Source: Tetrastigma voinierianum (taxonomy: Eukaryota; Streptophyta; Magnoliopsida; Vitales; Vitaceae). Taken from it: a stretch of 64,000 bases of DNA. The position numbers and the translations under genes are program-made. Where the stretch lies: positions 186,001 through 250,000 of the forward strand of contig JAEQBH010002354.1 of the NCBI GenBank assembly GCA_016808115.1, written 5' to 3'. Numbering within the stretch: the stretch's first letter is position 1; every line of letters begins with the position of its first letter. This document shows positions 54,201-64,000 of the stretch, in pieces. The notes below the pieces were generated by a model. That model saw nothing but the letters and a program-made list of their open reading frames with translations, was not told the origin of the DNA and made no database searches.

Positions 54201-55740
54201 TCGATCTAGTCACTATTCTTTCAGCGACTGGGGCTGTTTACGCTCTGTAGTGACTCACAGAATATATCCTACGAGGTGGCGGCTGGATCAGTTTCTCCAC
54301 TAGGAACTTCAGGGTTCGACATCGGTTATTTTCATGCTCGTGGTCCCTATGGTAATCGCACTTCAAAGATCGATTGCATTACTTGGTATCCGACTGAATT
54401 GGTGTAGGCCATTTAAAGTCAGGGTGATCCCGGATGAGAGAGAGGAGCCTGTCGTAGGAGATGTTTAGAGGGGTGAATTGGGAAGGTTCCCTCTCTCTCT
54501 CTGACTACTCCCAGGAGTTCTTCTGGTTCTTACTCTGGCCCCCTTTCTGCTTGGGCTGCCCTTTTGCGGTTGGCTTGCTATTTTGGGCGGTAATCATTAC
54601 TGTCTGGGAGGCTGCCCGGATATTGTCTTCCAGTGTAGAGTATTTGTTCACCCGTCTGTATAGTTCTTCCATTGTCGTAGGCTGATCCAGAGATAGCAAT
54701 TAGAAGAAAGGTGTAGTCGGCCTAAAGCTTTTTCAAAAGTTCTGGAGGACCGCATCCATGTTGTATGCATCGATTTGTTGGACAGGTTGTCCAAATCTTC
54801 TGGTGAAATCCCGGATAGATTCATCCTCCCACTTGAAGATGGTTTGTAGTAAACCGATGCTTCTCTTTTGACGGACCGAGCATAAGTACTAGGAAACGAA
54901 TACAACCCACAACTCACTGAACGAGTTGATGGATCCCCTCGGGAGTTTGTGGAACCAAGGCAGGGAGGGTCCCTTCAGGCTGGCTGGGAACACTTTGCAT
55001 AAAAGACGATCATTTCCCTTACTCAAAATCATCGCTTGGTTGAAGTGCAACATGTGGTCATATGGGTCTGAGGAGCCATCATACATGGAAAACGACCATA
55101 TGGAAAAGCTGCGTGGAGGCTCATAACTCAAGATGTGTTAACTGAGTAGTATGACGACGTAATCCTCAGTCCACCAGACGATGAAATGCGGCGTATACGG
55201 AGATGATGCGGCTCAGAAGGTAGGATACGAAGCGGAAGTGATGGTCTTGCACCCTAGCCTTGGTAGTATGTTTTCAAGGCGCTCCAGCGCCACCTTTCTC
55301 TGCGAATTCTCACGCAATCGACGGGGACGTCACGGTTGACAACCGTAGAGCAGCCAACGGGGGCCTCTTCAATGACTCGACCTCCACATTGTTCATTGGA
55401 GGTGTCAAATCCGGAAGAGGGGAGCTGCCAAAAGATAACTCGTCATCCGTTGTAGCGTCGCTATCTTCCGGTTGGATAGGCTCCTTACCTTTATTTTGTT
55501 TATTTAGGGGTGTAGGGTGGCTACTCCCTCGTGCATTGATCACATTTGCGCCAGCGAGCGCGCCACGGTCATTTCCCCTCGCGGATGGTCGGCGTAACTG
55601 CGGTCGACCATTTGTCCTAGCAGCATGTTCCTCTGTTTGCCTCCATATCATGGCGCGAGCGAAGGAATTGGTCTTCCAGGGATTTATTCATTGGGTTACT
55701 GGTCATGGTGACAAAGAGCAGAAGCGGTCCGGTGGGCGTT
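54201..55740 (-). pseudogene. gag: Tat gag remnant
   Basis: On the minus strand, 55,651-55,310 is a basic, low-complexity N-terminal part (RTNGRPQLRRPSARG). FSMYDGSSDPYDHMLHFNQA, LLCKVFPASLKGP and FHKLPRGSINSFSELW at 55,085-54,892 are the capsid core. QPTTMEELYRRVNKYSTLED and RAASQTV at 54,685-54,600 follow, and then a Lys/Gln-rich tail (AKGQPKQKGGQSKNQK). The gene is split by frameshifts near 54,895 and 54,690. Confidence 0.88.
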
Positions 55741-55830
55741 AAAGAACCACAAAGCGCGAGGGGATGGGAGATCACTTGAAAGCGGTTGTAGCGACCCTCG
55801 CAAATGGCCAGGTGAGCTTATTTGCTTAGT

Positions 55831-55850
55831 CGTTCCACAGAATGGCGCCC
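55831..55850 (-). other. Primer-binding site of the Tat element
   Basis: The minus strand reads gggcgccattctgtggaacg two bases after the LTR end. It resembles the tggcgccgtctgtgggga-type PBS of Tat elements, with small changes. The assignment to a particular tRNA is uncertain. Confidence 0.65.
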
Positions 55851-55852
55851 GT

Positions 55853-56424
55853 TGCTAGTCTCTGAATTTTCTTAGTCATTGGATCGTCGAACATTAACAC
55901 CTTGACATGGACCTACAAAACAATCAAGAAATGTCGGCGGTGTTGGCGTGCCTCTCTAGAATGCCCTAAGTCAAATCAGGGAATATGGAGAGTGAAAGAG
56001 TCAGTCTTTTTTAGTGAAGAATGTCGTACCTTTCTTGTTGTGATTCCTCCTTCCTTTATAGAGGATGAAGATGATCTGATTTACATGGAAAGTGGGTGAT
56101 TTTCTTCCAAAACGGAAGGGGAATGAGGGAATTCTTTGCGCACTACGACATGTTCTTCCCTTTTTTATAGCACAATTGGCCTCAAGTTGTGCCCTAAGAA
56201 GTGTTTGACCACCTCCAAAACGGTTGTGTGTGGGGGCGTCTTTAAACTGAGAGGTCAACCGGGTAACCATTAGTCGGCCATCTTCTTAGAGATGGCTCCG
56301 GCTAAGGAGAGGTCAGAATCTGGTTGGTGTCTCCATGTGAGGTTGGAGAGTGATGCGGGCGGCACGTGGCTAAAGGTGTTTGGGCCTTGTGAATGTAGAG
56401 CTGGCTCTAGGCCTGGTACCCACA
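55853..56424 (-). repeat. 5' LTR of the Tat element
   Basis: 572 bases, TG at 55,853 and CA at 56,423-56,424 on the plus strand (inverted termini of a minus-strand LTR). It shows the uninterrupted form of the sequence split at 34,470/36,307. The right flank ATTAC matches the left flank of the other LTR. Confidence 0.9.
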
Positions 56425-56429
56425 ATTAC

Positions 56430-57693
56430 TTGACACAAATTTCGAATCAACAATTTTCATTTTTAAATAGAAAATATTATTTTAGCCCTTATAATTATCT
56501 GAATGTTTTATCGTCTTCAAAAAATACAAATTTCTTATTGGAATAACTTTTCCTTTTGAAGAGGAATAAAAATTGGTTTTCAAGTACATATGTTTAGTTC
56601 AATTAGTAGAGTGTTCAAAGTTTGAAAAGGTAAAAGAATGGTGATGATTCGTATGACAAAATCAAAATACAAAGGATCTCATTCAAATGTCAATTTGATG
56701 TAAGAGCTTCTACAACGTACATTGGGCATTCGATCTTAATTATGGAAATTTCATATTCGGGAGGCTGTGAAAACTTAGAGACAACAAATATGTTTTTAAA
56801 TCCAAGTATTTGAATCATGTTACTATTTTGATTTGGAGTTGTTTTATTTTAGAAATATTTGTTCTCCAAGTCAGAGTAGTAGTTGCTTTATTTAATTTAT
56901 AAAGTTTGTTTTCCTAGTCAAAATAGGAGTTTCTATTTCTTTTTTAGGAGTTGCTTTATTTAAATTAGAAAGTCTTTGTTTTCGAAGTTAAAGTATGAGT
57001 TTTTTTTATTTGATTTAGAAAGTATGGGGTTATATATACCCCCATAATGTAGTCTTTTGACAATTTAGTTTAAGTTTAATAATATTTTCATATTTATCTT
57101 TTGTAAGAGTTATCTCTTATTCTCTTATCTCTTTGATGGATTCGCTTGAGTTACGAGTTTGTGGCTTCTTATCTCTTAGTGAATTCCTTGAGTTGTGAAA
57201 TAAGTATCTATCCTTTTATATATCTACTCATCTCGTCATCTTCTCTTTTACCTTTCTATAACCAAATTTTCAACCTTAACCTAAAACTTTTCAAATCTTG
57301 TTCCATACTTCTAAAACCTTCCAAATACTTTGATTTACCATGGAAACCATACAAACCCTCTTCCCTAACCTTAAAGAAACCCTAAATTCGTGCATAGCCC
57401 TAGCCTACCTTAAAAAAACCTGAAACCATAAACTAGCTCAAAACAAGGCAATTTTGCATCAAATCAAGCCCAAACATTTCCAAACCTAAAATCCTTCATT
57501 CTAAACCTTAATTTTATCATAAATAAACCTCAAATAAGCCCTATAACATTTAGAACCAAACCTATCCCTTACCTTTTCAGTTACAACCTATACCCCTAAA
57601 CTACTACAAGCTCATCCCTAACTTATCAAAACCATTAGATCATCCATTACGGTTCCGTCCTTGCAGCACAATTGGACCAATCATAAGAGTAAG
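56430..57693 (+). repeat. AT-rich flank merging into a chromovirus LTR segment
   Basis: 56,430-56,700 is AT-rich without features. 56,702-57,302 is the direct-orientation copy of the sequence inverted at 31,272-32,000. 57,303-57,693 has leader-like 'aaccctaa' wording. No gene is seen. Confidence 0.65.
57031..57038 (+). promoter_or_regulatory. TATA box of the chromovirus LTR segment
   Basis: gggttatatatacccc contains tatatata inside a palindrome. The inverted copy near 31,680 has lost it. Confidence 0.55.
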
Positions 57694-59047
57694 TGATTAG
57701 TACCCAAATAGTGTAATATTGAGCCTTGTTATCATAGGTTTTATACACTTTTTGTGTACTAATCAACTTCAATAACCCAATTGTTGCATTAGGATCGGTT
57801 TAGCCTCACGATTACATTTTTAGGTACATTTTGAGTAGTTGCGAGGTTAAATGTCTCATAATTCCTCGATTTGACTTGAACACATTGAGCGGTGGTCGAA
57901 GACTCATGATTAACTCGGAGGAATTTTGGAGCAAATTTATTGAAGGAGCAATCTAGCGAAATTTTGGGGGTTGCAAAATTTGGCAACCTACAAATTTCGT
58001 AGGATGCGAAATTTCGCAGGCTACGAATTTTCGCACCCTGTGAAATTTTCGCAGGTTGCCAGCACCTCTCACCTGTGACTCACCTCTCATGACTGCTTTT
58101 TGATATGGTGATTTAATAGAAGTTTGCCCTTATGTAATTTTGATTCTTTAGCACAATTTTGTAATTTCCTCTTTACTAAGCCTATATAAGCTAAACCATG
58201 CTTGTAAGAAAGACAATCAAATCATTCAATCAATCAGTCAAGCACGAAGCTTCCTCCTGCTGTTGGTGATTTTCTCTTACTTCTCCGCCACTTTCTTTGT
58301 TTCTTGGTTTACTTAAACACCCTCGATGATGACAAATCATGGGATGTAGCTAATCTCATGATCCTTGAAGGGAAGAGGCCAGCAGGTGGTGTTTTTAGGT
58401 TTAATTTGCATGTCATGTTTTCATGTTTGTATTTTAAGGGTATTTGTGCTTGCATTTCTTGAGGTTAAAACCTCTTAAGCATGCTCCTTTAATGTGTGTT
58501 GGCAAGCTTCTTGGGCTCAATGGATACTTTCATTATATCCATTGAAGCAATAATTAATCTCTATTAGTTATCGTCGTTAGGGTTTTTGAGATATGTTTTC
58601 ACGGCTAGGGACATTTTTGCCTAATAAAATGCTATCTCTCAATAAGGTAAGCTATTAGGGTTTAGGTTTTAAAGCTAAAAGAAGATCCGTTTCGGGAAGT
58701 GACTATAGGTCATGCTCTCAAATGCGAGGATATAGGCAGAACATGTTGGTTAACCTGGGAACATGGCTTCGGTGGTCAGGAGACTTCAAGGATTTCTCTT
58801 TTAATTTGTACTTCGGTTATTTTAGCTTGCAACCATTCACACACACTATTTTCCACACACCCTCTTAATCCAAGGAGAAAACACCAATTTCCAATGCGTA
58901 TCAACCCCTCTTTCCGCGAAGAAGACATCCACGTGATTTAGGCCACACAGAGCCCATCTTTGCTGATGCTTTGCTACATCAGTAGTAGGAATCCTAGGTT
59001 ATAAATTTTGTTGATTCCGAACACCTACCTGAATTTGAAACGAATCA
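57694..59047 (+). mobile_element. Solo Athila LTR (1.35 kb)
   Basis: It begins tgattagtacccaaatagtg and ends cgaatca. The flanks gtaag (57,689-57,693) and ataag (59,048-59,052) match at four of five bases. It is the same LTR superfamily as Athila element 2 but distinct. The TATA box ctatataag is at 58,181-58,189 and the 'caaatcatgggatgtagc' leader region follows. No interior is present. Confidence 0.85.
57945..58060 (+). repeat. AAATTTCGCAGGCTACGAA cluster in the solo LTR
   Basis: Six half-sites of ttcgca/ttcgta (aatctagcgaaatt, aatttcgtaggatgcgaaat, ttcgcaggctacgaattttc, aattttcgcaggttgcc) lie in 110 bases, starting 250 bases inside the LTR. Some pairs are inverted. Confidence 0.8.
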
Positions 59048-59052
59048 ATAAG

Positions 59053-59616
59053 GGCCAAAAAGCTTCAAGAGGCTTGTGAAATAGTTTATTTGAGTCAACC
59101 TAGGTTGTAAAGAAGAACCTAAGTCAAATCAAGCATTTGAAAAAATTGGAGCCAGTAAGAAAGTTCAAAAGTCCATAAATGTTTTCATGGCTATTGATGG
59201 AAATAATCCACATGATTTTGGCAATTAAAAGGACAAAAAAAAAATTGTGTTATATATTAGATTCATTATTCATGCACAATCAAAGACCTATTTTGGATAT
59301 TTTTTATTTTACAAGTTGTATGATCAACCTTGTCAATTCTTGTGCAATTCATTAGTTCTATTTAGTCTATTATAATCAAAATATCAAAGATAGATGTCCA
59401 ATTAGGAAAAGAATAAATTATCTTCAAGTTGGTTTGGTAGTTTGAGGAGTACCAAAAACGCTCATCATATACACAAATTTTATCACGTTTTGGGTTCATT
59501 TCATTTAGTAATAAGTGTGTTTATCGCCTTATATCTGATACTTGGCTCCTTGTGCATTTCAGGTGAAAAAGGTGGCATTTGGAGGTTGTGTGGAGATTTG
59601 AAAGAGATTGGAAAAC
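59053..59616 (+). repeat. Unassigned sequence ending in an LTR-like start
   Basis: 59,053-59,452 shows no recognised feature. At 59,453 'tgaggagtaccaaaaacgctcatc' resembles an Athila-type LTR start and runs to 59,616, where LTR F interrupts it. Confidence 0.4.
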
Positions 59617-61689
59617 TGTAATACCCCAAAATATGCCCTAACAATTTTATAACATGTTTAGGGTGTAATATAAGTTAAATTAGAATTTTCGAGAAATAAA
59701 ACGAGAAACGGAAAAATTATTTCAAGAAGTAAGGGTAAATTAATAATTTAACAATTCAGGACACAATGGTCATAACACTATCAGTTTATATGCCAAAGTA
59801 TAATAATGAGTTAAGTGGAAATGTAAATGAAAGAGAGATAAGGGACTTAAAAAAATATATGGAAAAAAATGGCACAAACCAAACAAGGCCTTAATGTTAA
59901 ATAAGGGATAAAGACCAAAAGTGGTCTTGGAAAGGGGGTGTTCTTAATTTTAGGAGAGAGAGAGAGAGAGAGACGGTGAGAGAGAGAAAGAGAAGAGGGG
60001 GTTAATTCTCTCCATTTTTCCAGGTTTGGTGTGATCAAGAAGAAGAAACAAGAGGAAGGAAGAAGAAAAGAAAAAAGAAAAGATTAAGCTATGGAAAAAT
60101 CAAACCATAAACCCATTTTTTGATGAATTTGGGTCTAAAAGAACCCTACTTGATATATTGGTGGTGTTTGGAAATTTTAGACTAGATTTGGAGTTGTTTG
60201 GTTTGGTTTTGTAGTTGATTTGGGGTCAGAGTGGAATCCAAAGTGATGGATACTCCCAAATTTTTTGAGACTTAGAAACTCTCCTAACCTATTAATCGGT
60301 AAAATGGGGTTAGCAAACCATAAGTCTTCCCCTATATGTGTTTTGGGAATTGTATGGTTGTGTTTTGGACTTGGGTTGGTTGATTCTAATTCTCAATTGA
60401 GGAATGTTTGTATTAAGGAAATATTGAGGTTTTAGGGGAGATGCTGTCAAAATTTCTCCAAAACCCATGTTTTTGTCTTAGTCATAATTTCTTCGTCCAA
60501 ACTCCGTTTCGGATGTTCTTATACTCTATGAAAAGCCCTTTGAATCTAGAATCCATCCATATATAGATTGATGATATTTGAACTCATATTAGGTCCATAA
60601 ATCATAAAAAATAGTAGGCCCTATTGGCTATGCTTGTAGTCACTGTTCATGGAAGCTCTCCAAATTTTGGATTTGGCCATAATTTCTTTCTTCGGTCCTC
60701 GAACTCGCTTAAGATGTTCTTGGACTCTATGGAAATCCCTTTGAGTCTAAAATCCATCGATATATAGATTGATGATATTGGAACTCATATTAGGTCCAGA
60801 AATCATGAAAAATAGTAGGCCTTACTAGTTATGCTCGTAGTCACTGCTCGCGTGGGAAGCCTAACTTGACGGCCATAATTTCTTCGCTCGAACTGTTTTC
60901 TATGTTCTTAGACTATGGAAAGCCCTTGAGTCTAGAATCCATCCAGATATGGCTTGAGTGAAATTAAATGATATTAAATAGCTCATAAGCACATGGTAAC
61001 CATAGTTATTCATGCATATAATGAGATATGAAAAATGCAAAGATACGAATAAATGATTGTAAATATCGCATATGATTATCGGATGACAATAATTATTCGA
61101 GAATATGAGATATGTACTGAACATAAAATACACATGGATTGCCTGATTAGAACCTGGTAAAGGGATATATGGGCATGCCTATTAGGGAAAAACAAGTCTA
61201 CAACATACTGATCAGTTGGCCCGTTTGAGTCATTACAACGCCTTTGGGCCCTTATAGATGGTCATTGTCTAACACAATGATAATAGCACCTTCGAGCCCT
61301 TATAGATGGTCATTGTCTCGCACAATGATAACAGCGCCTTCGGGCCCTTATATTTTCCTTTATCCACTTCTAAGGTTTATGCAGGCATGAAACATAAAAC
61401 AAATGACTTGAATATGACATAATAAATATATGAACGCTACAAGAAATGTAACATGATATGATAAGTAAATATGAGATATGTATAAGCATGTTTAAATGAT
61501 ATGATATGTTGGGCGTATATGCATGTGTGTAGAACTGATGATCCGTGTTAGTGTCATTCCACGACTTATCCCACTTGCCGTGAAAGCTTAGCACACTGCG
61601 TTTTCATCCATGTAGGTGCGGAAGCAGAGGCAAGAAGGCTGGACAACCCTCATCAGCCTCCAAGGTCAACACATAGTTAGATGCCCACC
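59617..61689 (-). repeat. LTR F (minus strand), truncated by the CACTA element
   Basis: The plus strand begins tgtaataccccaaaatatgc, the inverse of LTR E's end, and '...gcttagcac..catccatgtaggt' near 61,587-61,616 corresponds to LTR D at 15,612-15,640. The last 300 bases to the LTR start are displaced by the CACTA insertion. It includes a three-copy ~195-base repeat (60,478-60,950) related to that of LTR E. The left arm of the conserved hairpin is worn (cttgcc...gcttag). No coding is present. Confidence 0.75.
60478..60950 (-). repeat. Three-copy ~195-base tandem repeat in LTR F
   Basis: 'cataatttcttcg...' starts at about 60,483, 60,674 and 60,873. Each copy is followed by 'ttctt..actctatg.aaa.cccttt.agtcta.aatccatc.atatatag'. 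It is the inverse complement of LTR E's five-copy repeat, but with different linkers. Confidence 0.75.
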
Positions 61690-61699
61690 CACTACAAAA

Positions 61700-62135
61700 A
61701 AAACAGCAAAATTGAGACCACAAAAAGTGGTCACAAAGTGGTCGCTAGAGAGGTATAGCGACCACCCAGTGACCACAACGTGTAGTCTTAGAAAATCTCG
61801 TCACAAAGACAAATCAGTGACCAAGTGGTCACAAAGTGCGACCACAAGAAATGTGGTCTTTAATTTGAGCGACCACAACAATGTGGTCACAGATAACGAC
61901 CACAATAATGTGGTCACAGATAATGATCACATATGTGGTCACAAATAAATCTTCAAATGGTCACATAATCTAATTAGTAGAAGACCAAATGAACTAGATA
62001 GTGACCAATTCTATGACCATCTTATGGTCGTTAAAGTATGGTCAGCGATGTGGTCACCGTATACCATAAAATAGTTTCCTTCTTAGTGACCACATTAGCG
62101 GTCTCTCGTTGTCGCTACCACATCTTCAGGGTCAC
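61700..62135. repeat. Subterminal GTGGTCAC / GTGACCAC repeats
   Basis: About twenty-five copies of gtggtca(c) or (g)tgaccac(a) on both strands fill the first 440 bases after the terminus, some as inverted pairs (gaccac...gtggtc). Such repeats are the binding sites of the element's own protein in characterised CACTA elements. The open frame at 61,616-61,948 is a by-product. Confidence 0.88.
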
Positions 62136-62217
62136 TAAATTTATAAATATTTTAATTATTTGAATACATTTCATAAAATTTAATTATTACTTATATATTA
62201 ATAAGTTTAATTGTGGT

Positions 62218-62232
62218 TATATATATATATAG

Positions 62233-62317
<85 letters not shown>

Positions 62318-62351
62318 TATAGAGTATATATATATATATATATATATATAT
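62218..62351. repeat. (TA)n microsatellite
   Basis: About 130 bases of almost pure TA with one interruption (gagtatagag, 62,315-62,324). It forms a strongly self-complementary stretch, and its length may be uncertain in the assembly. Confidence 0.95.
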
Positions 62352-62568
62352 GATAAGTTTAAATATATTTATCATTTAAATTTAAAACACAAAGTATTAA
62401 AACATTAAAAGTCAAGATTGAGGTCCAAATGTTAGAAAACAACACAAAGTATTAAACGTTAAAAGTCAAGACTGAGGTCCAAATGTTAAAAAACACAAAG
62501 TATTAAACGTTAAAAACACAAACTATTAAACGTTAAAAAAATGTGATATACTCAAGACTAAATATCTG
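62352..62568. repeat. Short direct repeats 'acaaagtattaaacgttaaaa'
   Basis: Four variants of 'acaaagtattaaa(c/a)..ttaaaagtcaaga.tgaggtccaaatgtt' occur at 62,389-62,540. They lie between the microsatellite and the gene's 3' end. Confidence 0.75.
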
Positions 62569-62711
62569 GTGGCGACTGTGTTTGATCTATGCCCGGACCA
62601 TCTGGTGGCAACTAACCCGGTCGAAACCTCTCTCTCCCCTCCATCATCTGCTCCATCATGCGGCGTATCATCTCCTCGGTTTGAAGTCTCCACCCATCCG
62701 AGGATTGAATG

Positions 62712-63646
62712 TTACTTTGTAGCCCCAGATCTCCTTCTCGCAACTAAGATTTGTGGCCGACTAAGCTCTCTAATTCGCTGATGAGCCGCCTCGAGGGGTG
62801 CTGAGGATGTAGAGGCATCAAATGCAAAGCTGGATGATTTATTTCGACCTATCCCATACATGTATCTTCCATGTGATGAAGCCTCAACAGCTTGTAGGAA
62901 TATACGATCTTCATCTTCCTGTGTCAAAGGAACTTGGTTTCCAGATTCATCTTGGGATTCCATAGCAATTAGCTCATGTATCTTCTCCTGAAACAAAACG
63001 TCATATGAAACTACCAATTTCTTAGTTAGGATGTAAGATAGGTTTTTTCAGCACTTACTCCCACTAGTCTTGCACGTTGATCAATATAATCCTGCGATCC
63101 CTCAGGAGTTTTCCTCATATGGGTCTCGTGAAAGAGTTGTACCTTGCTCGATGGGGCACCCTCCTTAATTTCCTGAAATAAACACATTAGATATTTAGAT
63201 ATACAGAAATTGAGATAATTTTAAAAAATGAAAAAAAAATTGTTACAACTGCCTTGCGCGGCTCGCCTAACGATATGGACTCGCAAATTGTCGTGACATT
63301 CTTAGATCCCGATTCACCAAATTCACTATGGCGATTCTCGATCGACGCCTCTTTATCGATTGAATAAGGCATCATTCCATCGATGCCGCTTAACTTTCAC
63401 ACCTCACGTACACAAATGCAGGTTCTTTCGCCTTCCTTCAACGATGAAGCATATCCGAGTATCTCTTACCCGCGAGCTGCTCCTACAATTTCTCAATGAT
63501 CCCATTACAAACATCCTCCCACTCATAGTATTTCTATAATATATATTAGTCAACATATGGACTTCTCGTAGTGGCTCCAGAGTCTCATGTACAATGTTTT
63601 TCAATGTACATTCACCAATTCTCAATATATACAACTTAAAAAGCAT
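62712..63646 (-). pseudogene. CACTA second-ORF protein (plant transposase Ptta/En/Spm, PF03004-like), partial
   Basis: Minus strand. The 3' exon at about 62,997-62,712 reads LFQEKIHELIAMESQDESGN, EDEDRIFLQAVEASSHGR, YMYGIGRN, the conserved 'YGLG' end of the family. The middle exon at about 63,172-63,070 reads EIKEGAPSSKVQLFHETHMR, RKTPEGSQDYIDQRA. Upstream sequence at 63,646-63,187 (KRYSDMLHRL, NRHSEFGESGSKNVTTICES) fits the preceding part with stops. The junctions look like introns: gt after the middle exon (...ctagtg|ggagtaagt) and tttcag before EIKEG and before the 3' exon (tttgtttcag). The start lies in worn sequence or upstream. This may be a broken rather than active gene. Confidence 0.7.
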
Positions 63647-63955
63647 AATACAAACAAAATCAATTTGAAATTATCAAGCATTTTCAATCATATCAACATT
63701 CAAATATCTCAAACATATATATATATAAATTTGACAGAGTCTCCCTTAAAAAGTGCATTATCCAAAAATTACCTACAATATTTTTCAATGTATATTCATC
63801 AATTCTCAATAAATCCATCAATTCATATCAACTCACATTCACATTATTTGACAATTCTCAATATATACAACTTAAAAAACATAATCCAAACAACATCAAT
63901 TTGAAATTATCAAGCCTTTCAATCATATCAACATCCAAATATCTCAGACATAATT
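63587..63955. repeat. Direct repeat inside the CACTA element
   Basis: 'tacaatgtttttcaatgtacattcaccaattctc...tatacaacttaaaaagcataatacaaac...tcaatcatatcaacattcaaatatctc' (63,590-63,712) recurs at 63,774-63,950 with an extra ~45-base insert after 'ctcaataaatccatcaatt'. The copies are about 85-90% alike by eye. Confidence 0.85.
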
Positions 63956-64000
63956 CTGAAGCAATTTCACTTTTATTAAAAATTAAATTAACAAAATACA

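Larger units (their letters stand above)
34319..56424 (-). mobile_element. Tat-lineage Ty3/gypsy element with antisense extra ORF and five nested insertions
   Basis: The element is flanked by ATTAC at 34,314-34,318 and 56,425-56,429. On the minus strand it reads: LTR (56,424-55,853), PBS, gag, protease, RT, RNase H, integrase, 64-base repeats, then an extra ORF in the opposite (plus) direction, PPT (36,771-36,756), LTR (36,755-34,319). The insertions are at 34,471-36,306, 37,687-39,230, about 39,690-42,510, 46,678-48,277 and 49,842-52,642. Without them the element is about 11.5 kb, with LTRs near 0.57-0.6 kb, normal for the Tat lineage. All genes carry frameshifts and stops. Confidence 0.9.
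61690..64000 (-). mobile_element. CACTA (En/Spm) transposon, terminal portion, runs off the window
   Basis: CACTACAAAAAAA at 61,690 is the diagnostic terminal inverted repeat of plant CACTA elements. It is followed by dense subterminal repeats and, on the minus strand, by a transposase_24-like gene. CACTA elements move by cut-and-paste with a TNPD-type transposase; the part seen here carries the second ORF only. The other terminus and the 3-base target copy lie beyond 64,000. It interrupts LTR F. Confidence 0.85.

Noticed and set aside
61616..61948. 110-codon frame rich in T, V, K and repeated motifs
   Set aside because: It is produced by the GTGGTCAC subterminal repeats of the CACTA element and spans the element boundary at 61,690.
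62211..62408. Frame encoding alternating Tyr-Ile
   Set aside because: It is a translation of the TA microsatellite.

Overview
This window is intergenic, repeat-dominated plant nuclear DNA, most likely from a dicot-type flowering plant. The evidence is Ty3/gypsy retrotransposons of the Athila, Tat and chromovirus lineages, a primer-binding site complementary to plant tRNA-Asp, a CACTA transposon end and a tRNA-derived SINE. I found no intact host gene, rRNA or tRNA gene. Every coding stretch I recognise is a broken transposon gene. The species cannot be named from this sequence.

Layout. (1) 1-32,400 is an old chromovirus array (RT piece at 234-430, integrase pieces at 25,600-25,945 and 30,175-30,735, LTR pieces at 431-997 and 30,736-32,400) that was invaded repeatedly. 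LTR C (998-1,124 + 15,965-16,018 + 23,071-25,561) sits in it. LTR C was split by LTR D on the minus strand (1,125-2,574 + 13,734-15,964) and by a coding-poor Athila element (16,019-23,065, duplicated target ATACA). LTR D was split by a full-structure Athila element (2,575-13,728, duplicated target AACAT). LTR E (25,946-30,174, duplicated target ACTCA) interrupts the integrase and itself carries a SINE. (2) 32,401-34,313 is AT-rich DNA without recognisable coding. (3) 34,319-56,424 is one Tat-lineage element on the minus strand, flanked by ATTAC on both sides and opened by five later insertions. It keeps gag, protease, RT, RNase H and integrase remnants plus an antisense extra ORF with its own candidate promoter. 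(4) 56,430-61,689 is further LTR debris, including a solo Athila LTR. (5) 61,690 to the window end is the terminal part of a CACTA transposon with a transposase_24-like gene on the minus strand.

How the parts work together. Each LTR element once supplied promoter/terminator (LTR), priming sites (PBS, PPT), capsid (gag) and polyprotein enzymes (pol). All are now disabled by frameshifts, stops and nested insertions. Most LTRs here are solitary, which points to loss of internal regions by LTR-LTR recombination.

Most interesting signal. Several unrelated LTR families carry a cluster of a short, lineage-specific, often palindromic CpG motif (TTTCGCTAGCGAAA, CGTCGCGACG, GTCGCGAC, ACCGGT). In both Athila elements that keep an internal region, the LTR motif recurs internally. 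In the better-preserved one it lies just upstream of the leader and intron of the downstream extra ORF. This looks like an element-specific cis-recognition or promoter module. All coordinates, duplicated targets and homologies were read by eye, and no alignment program was run.
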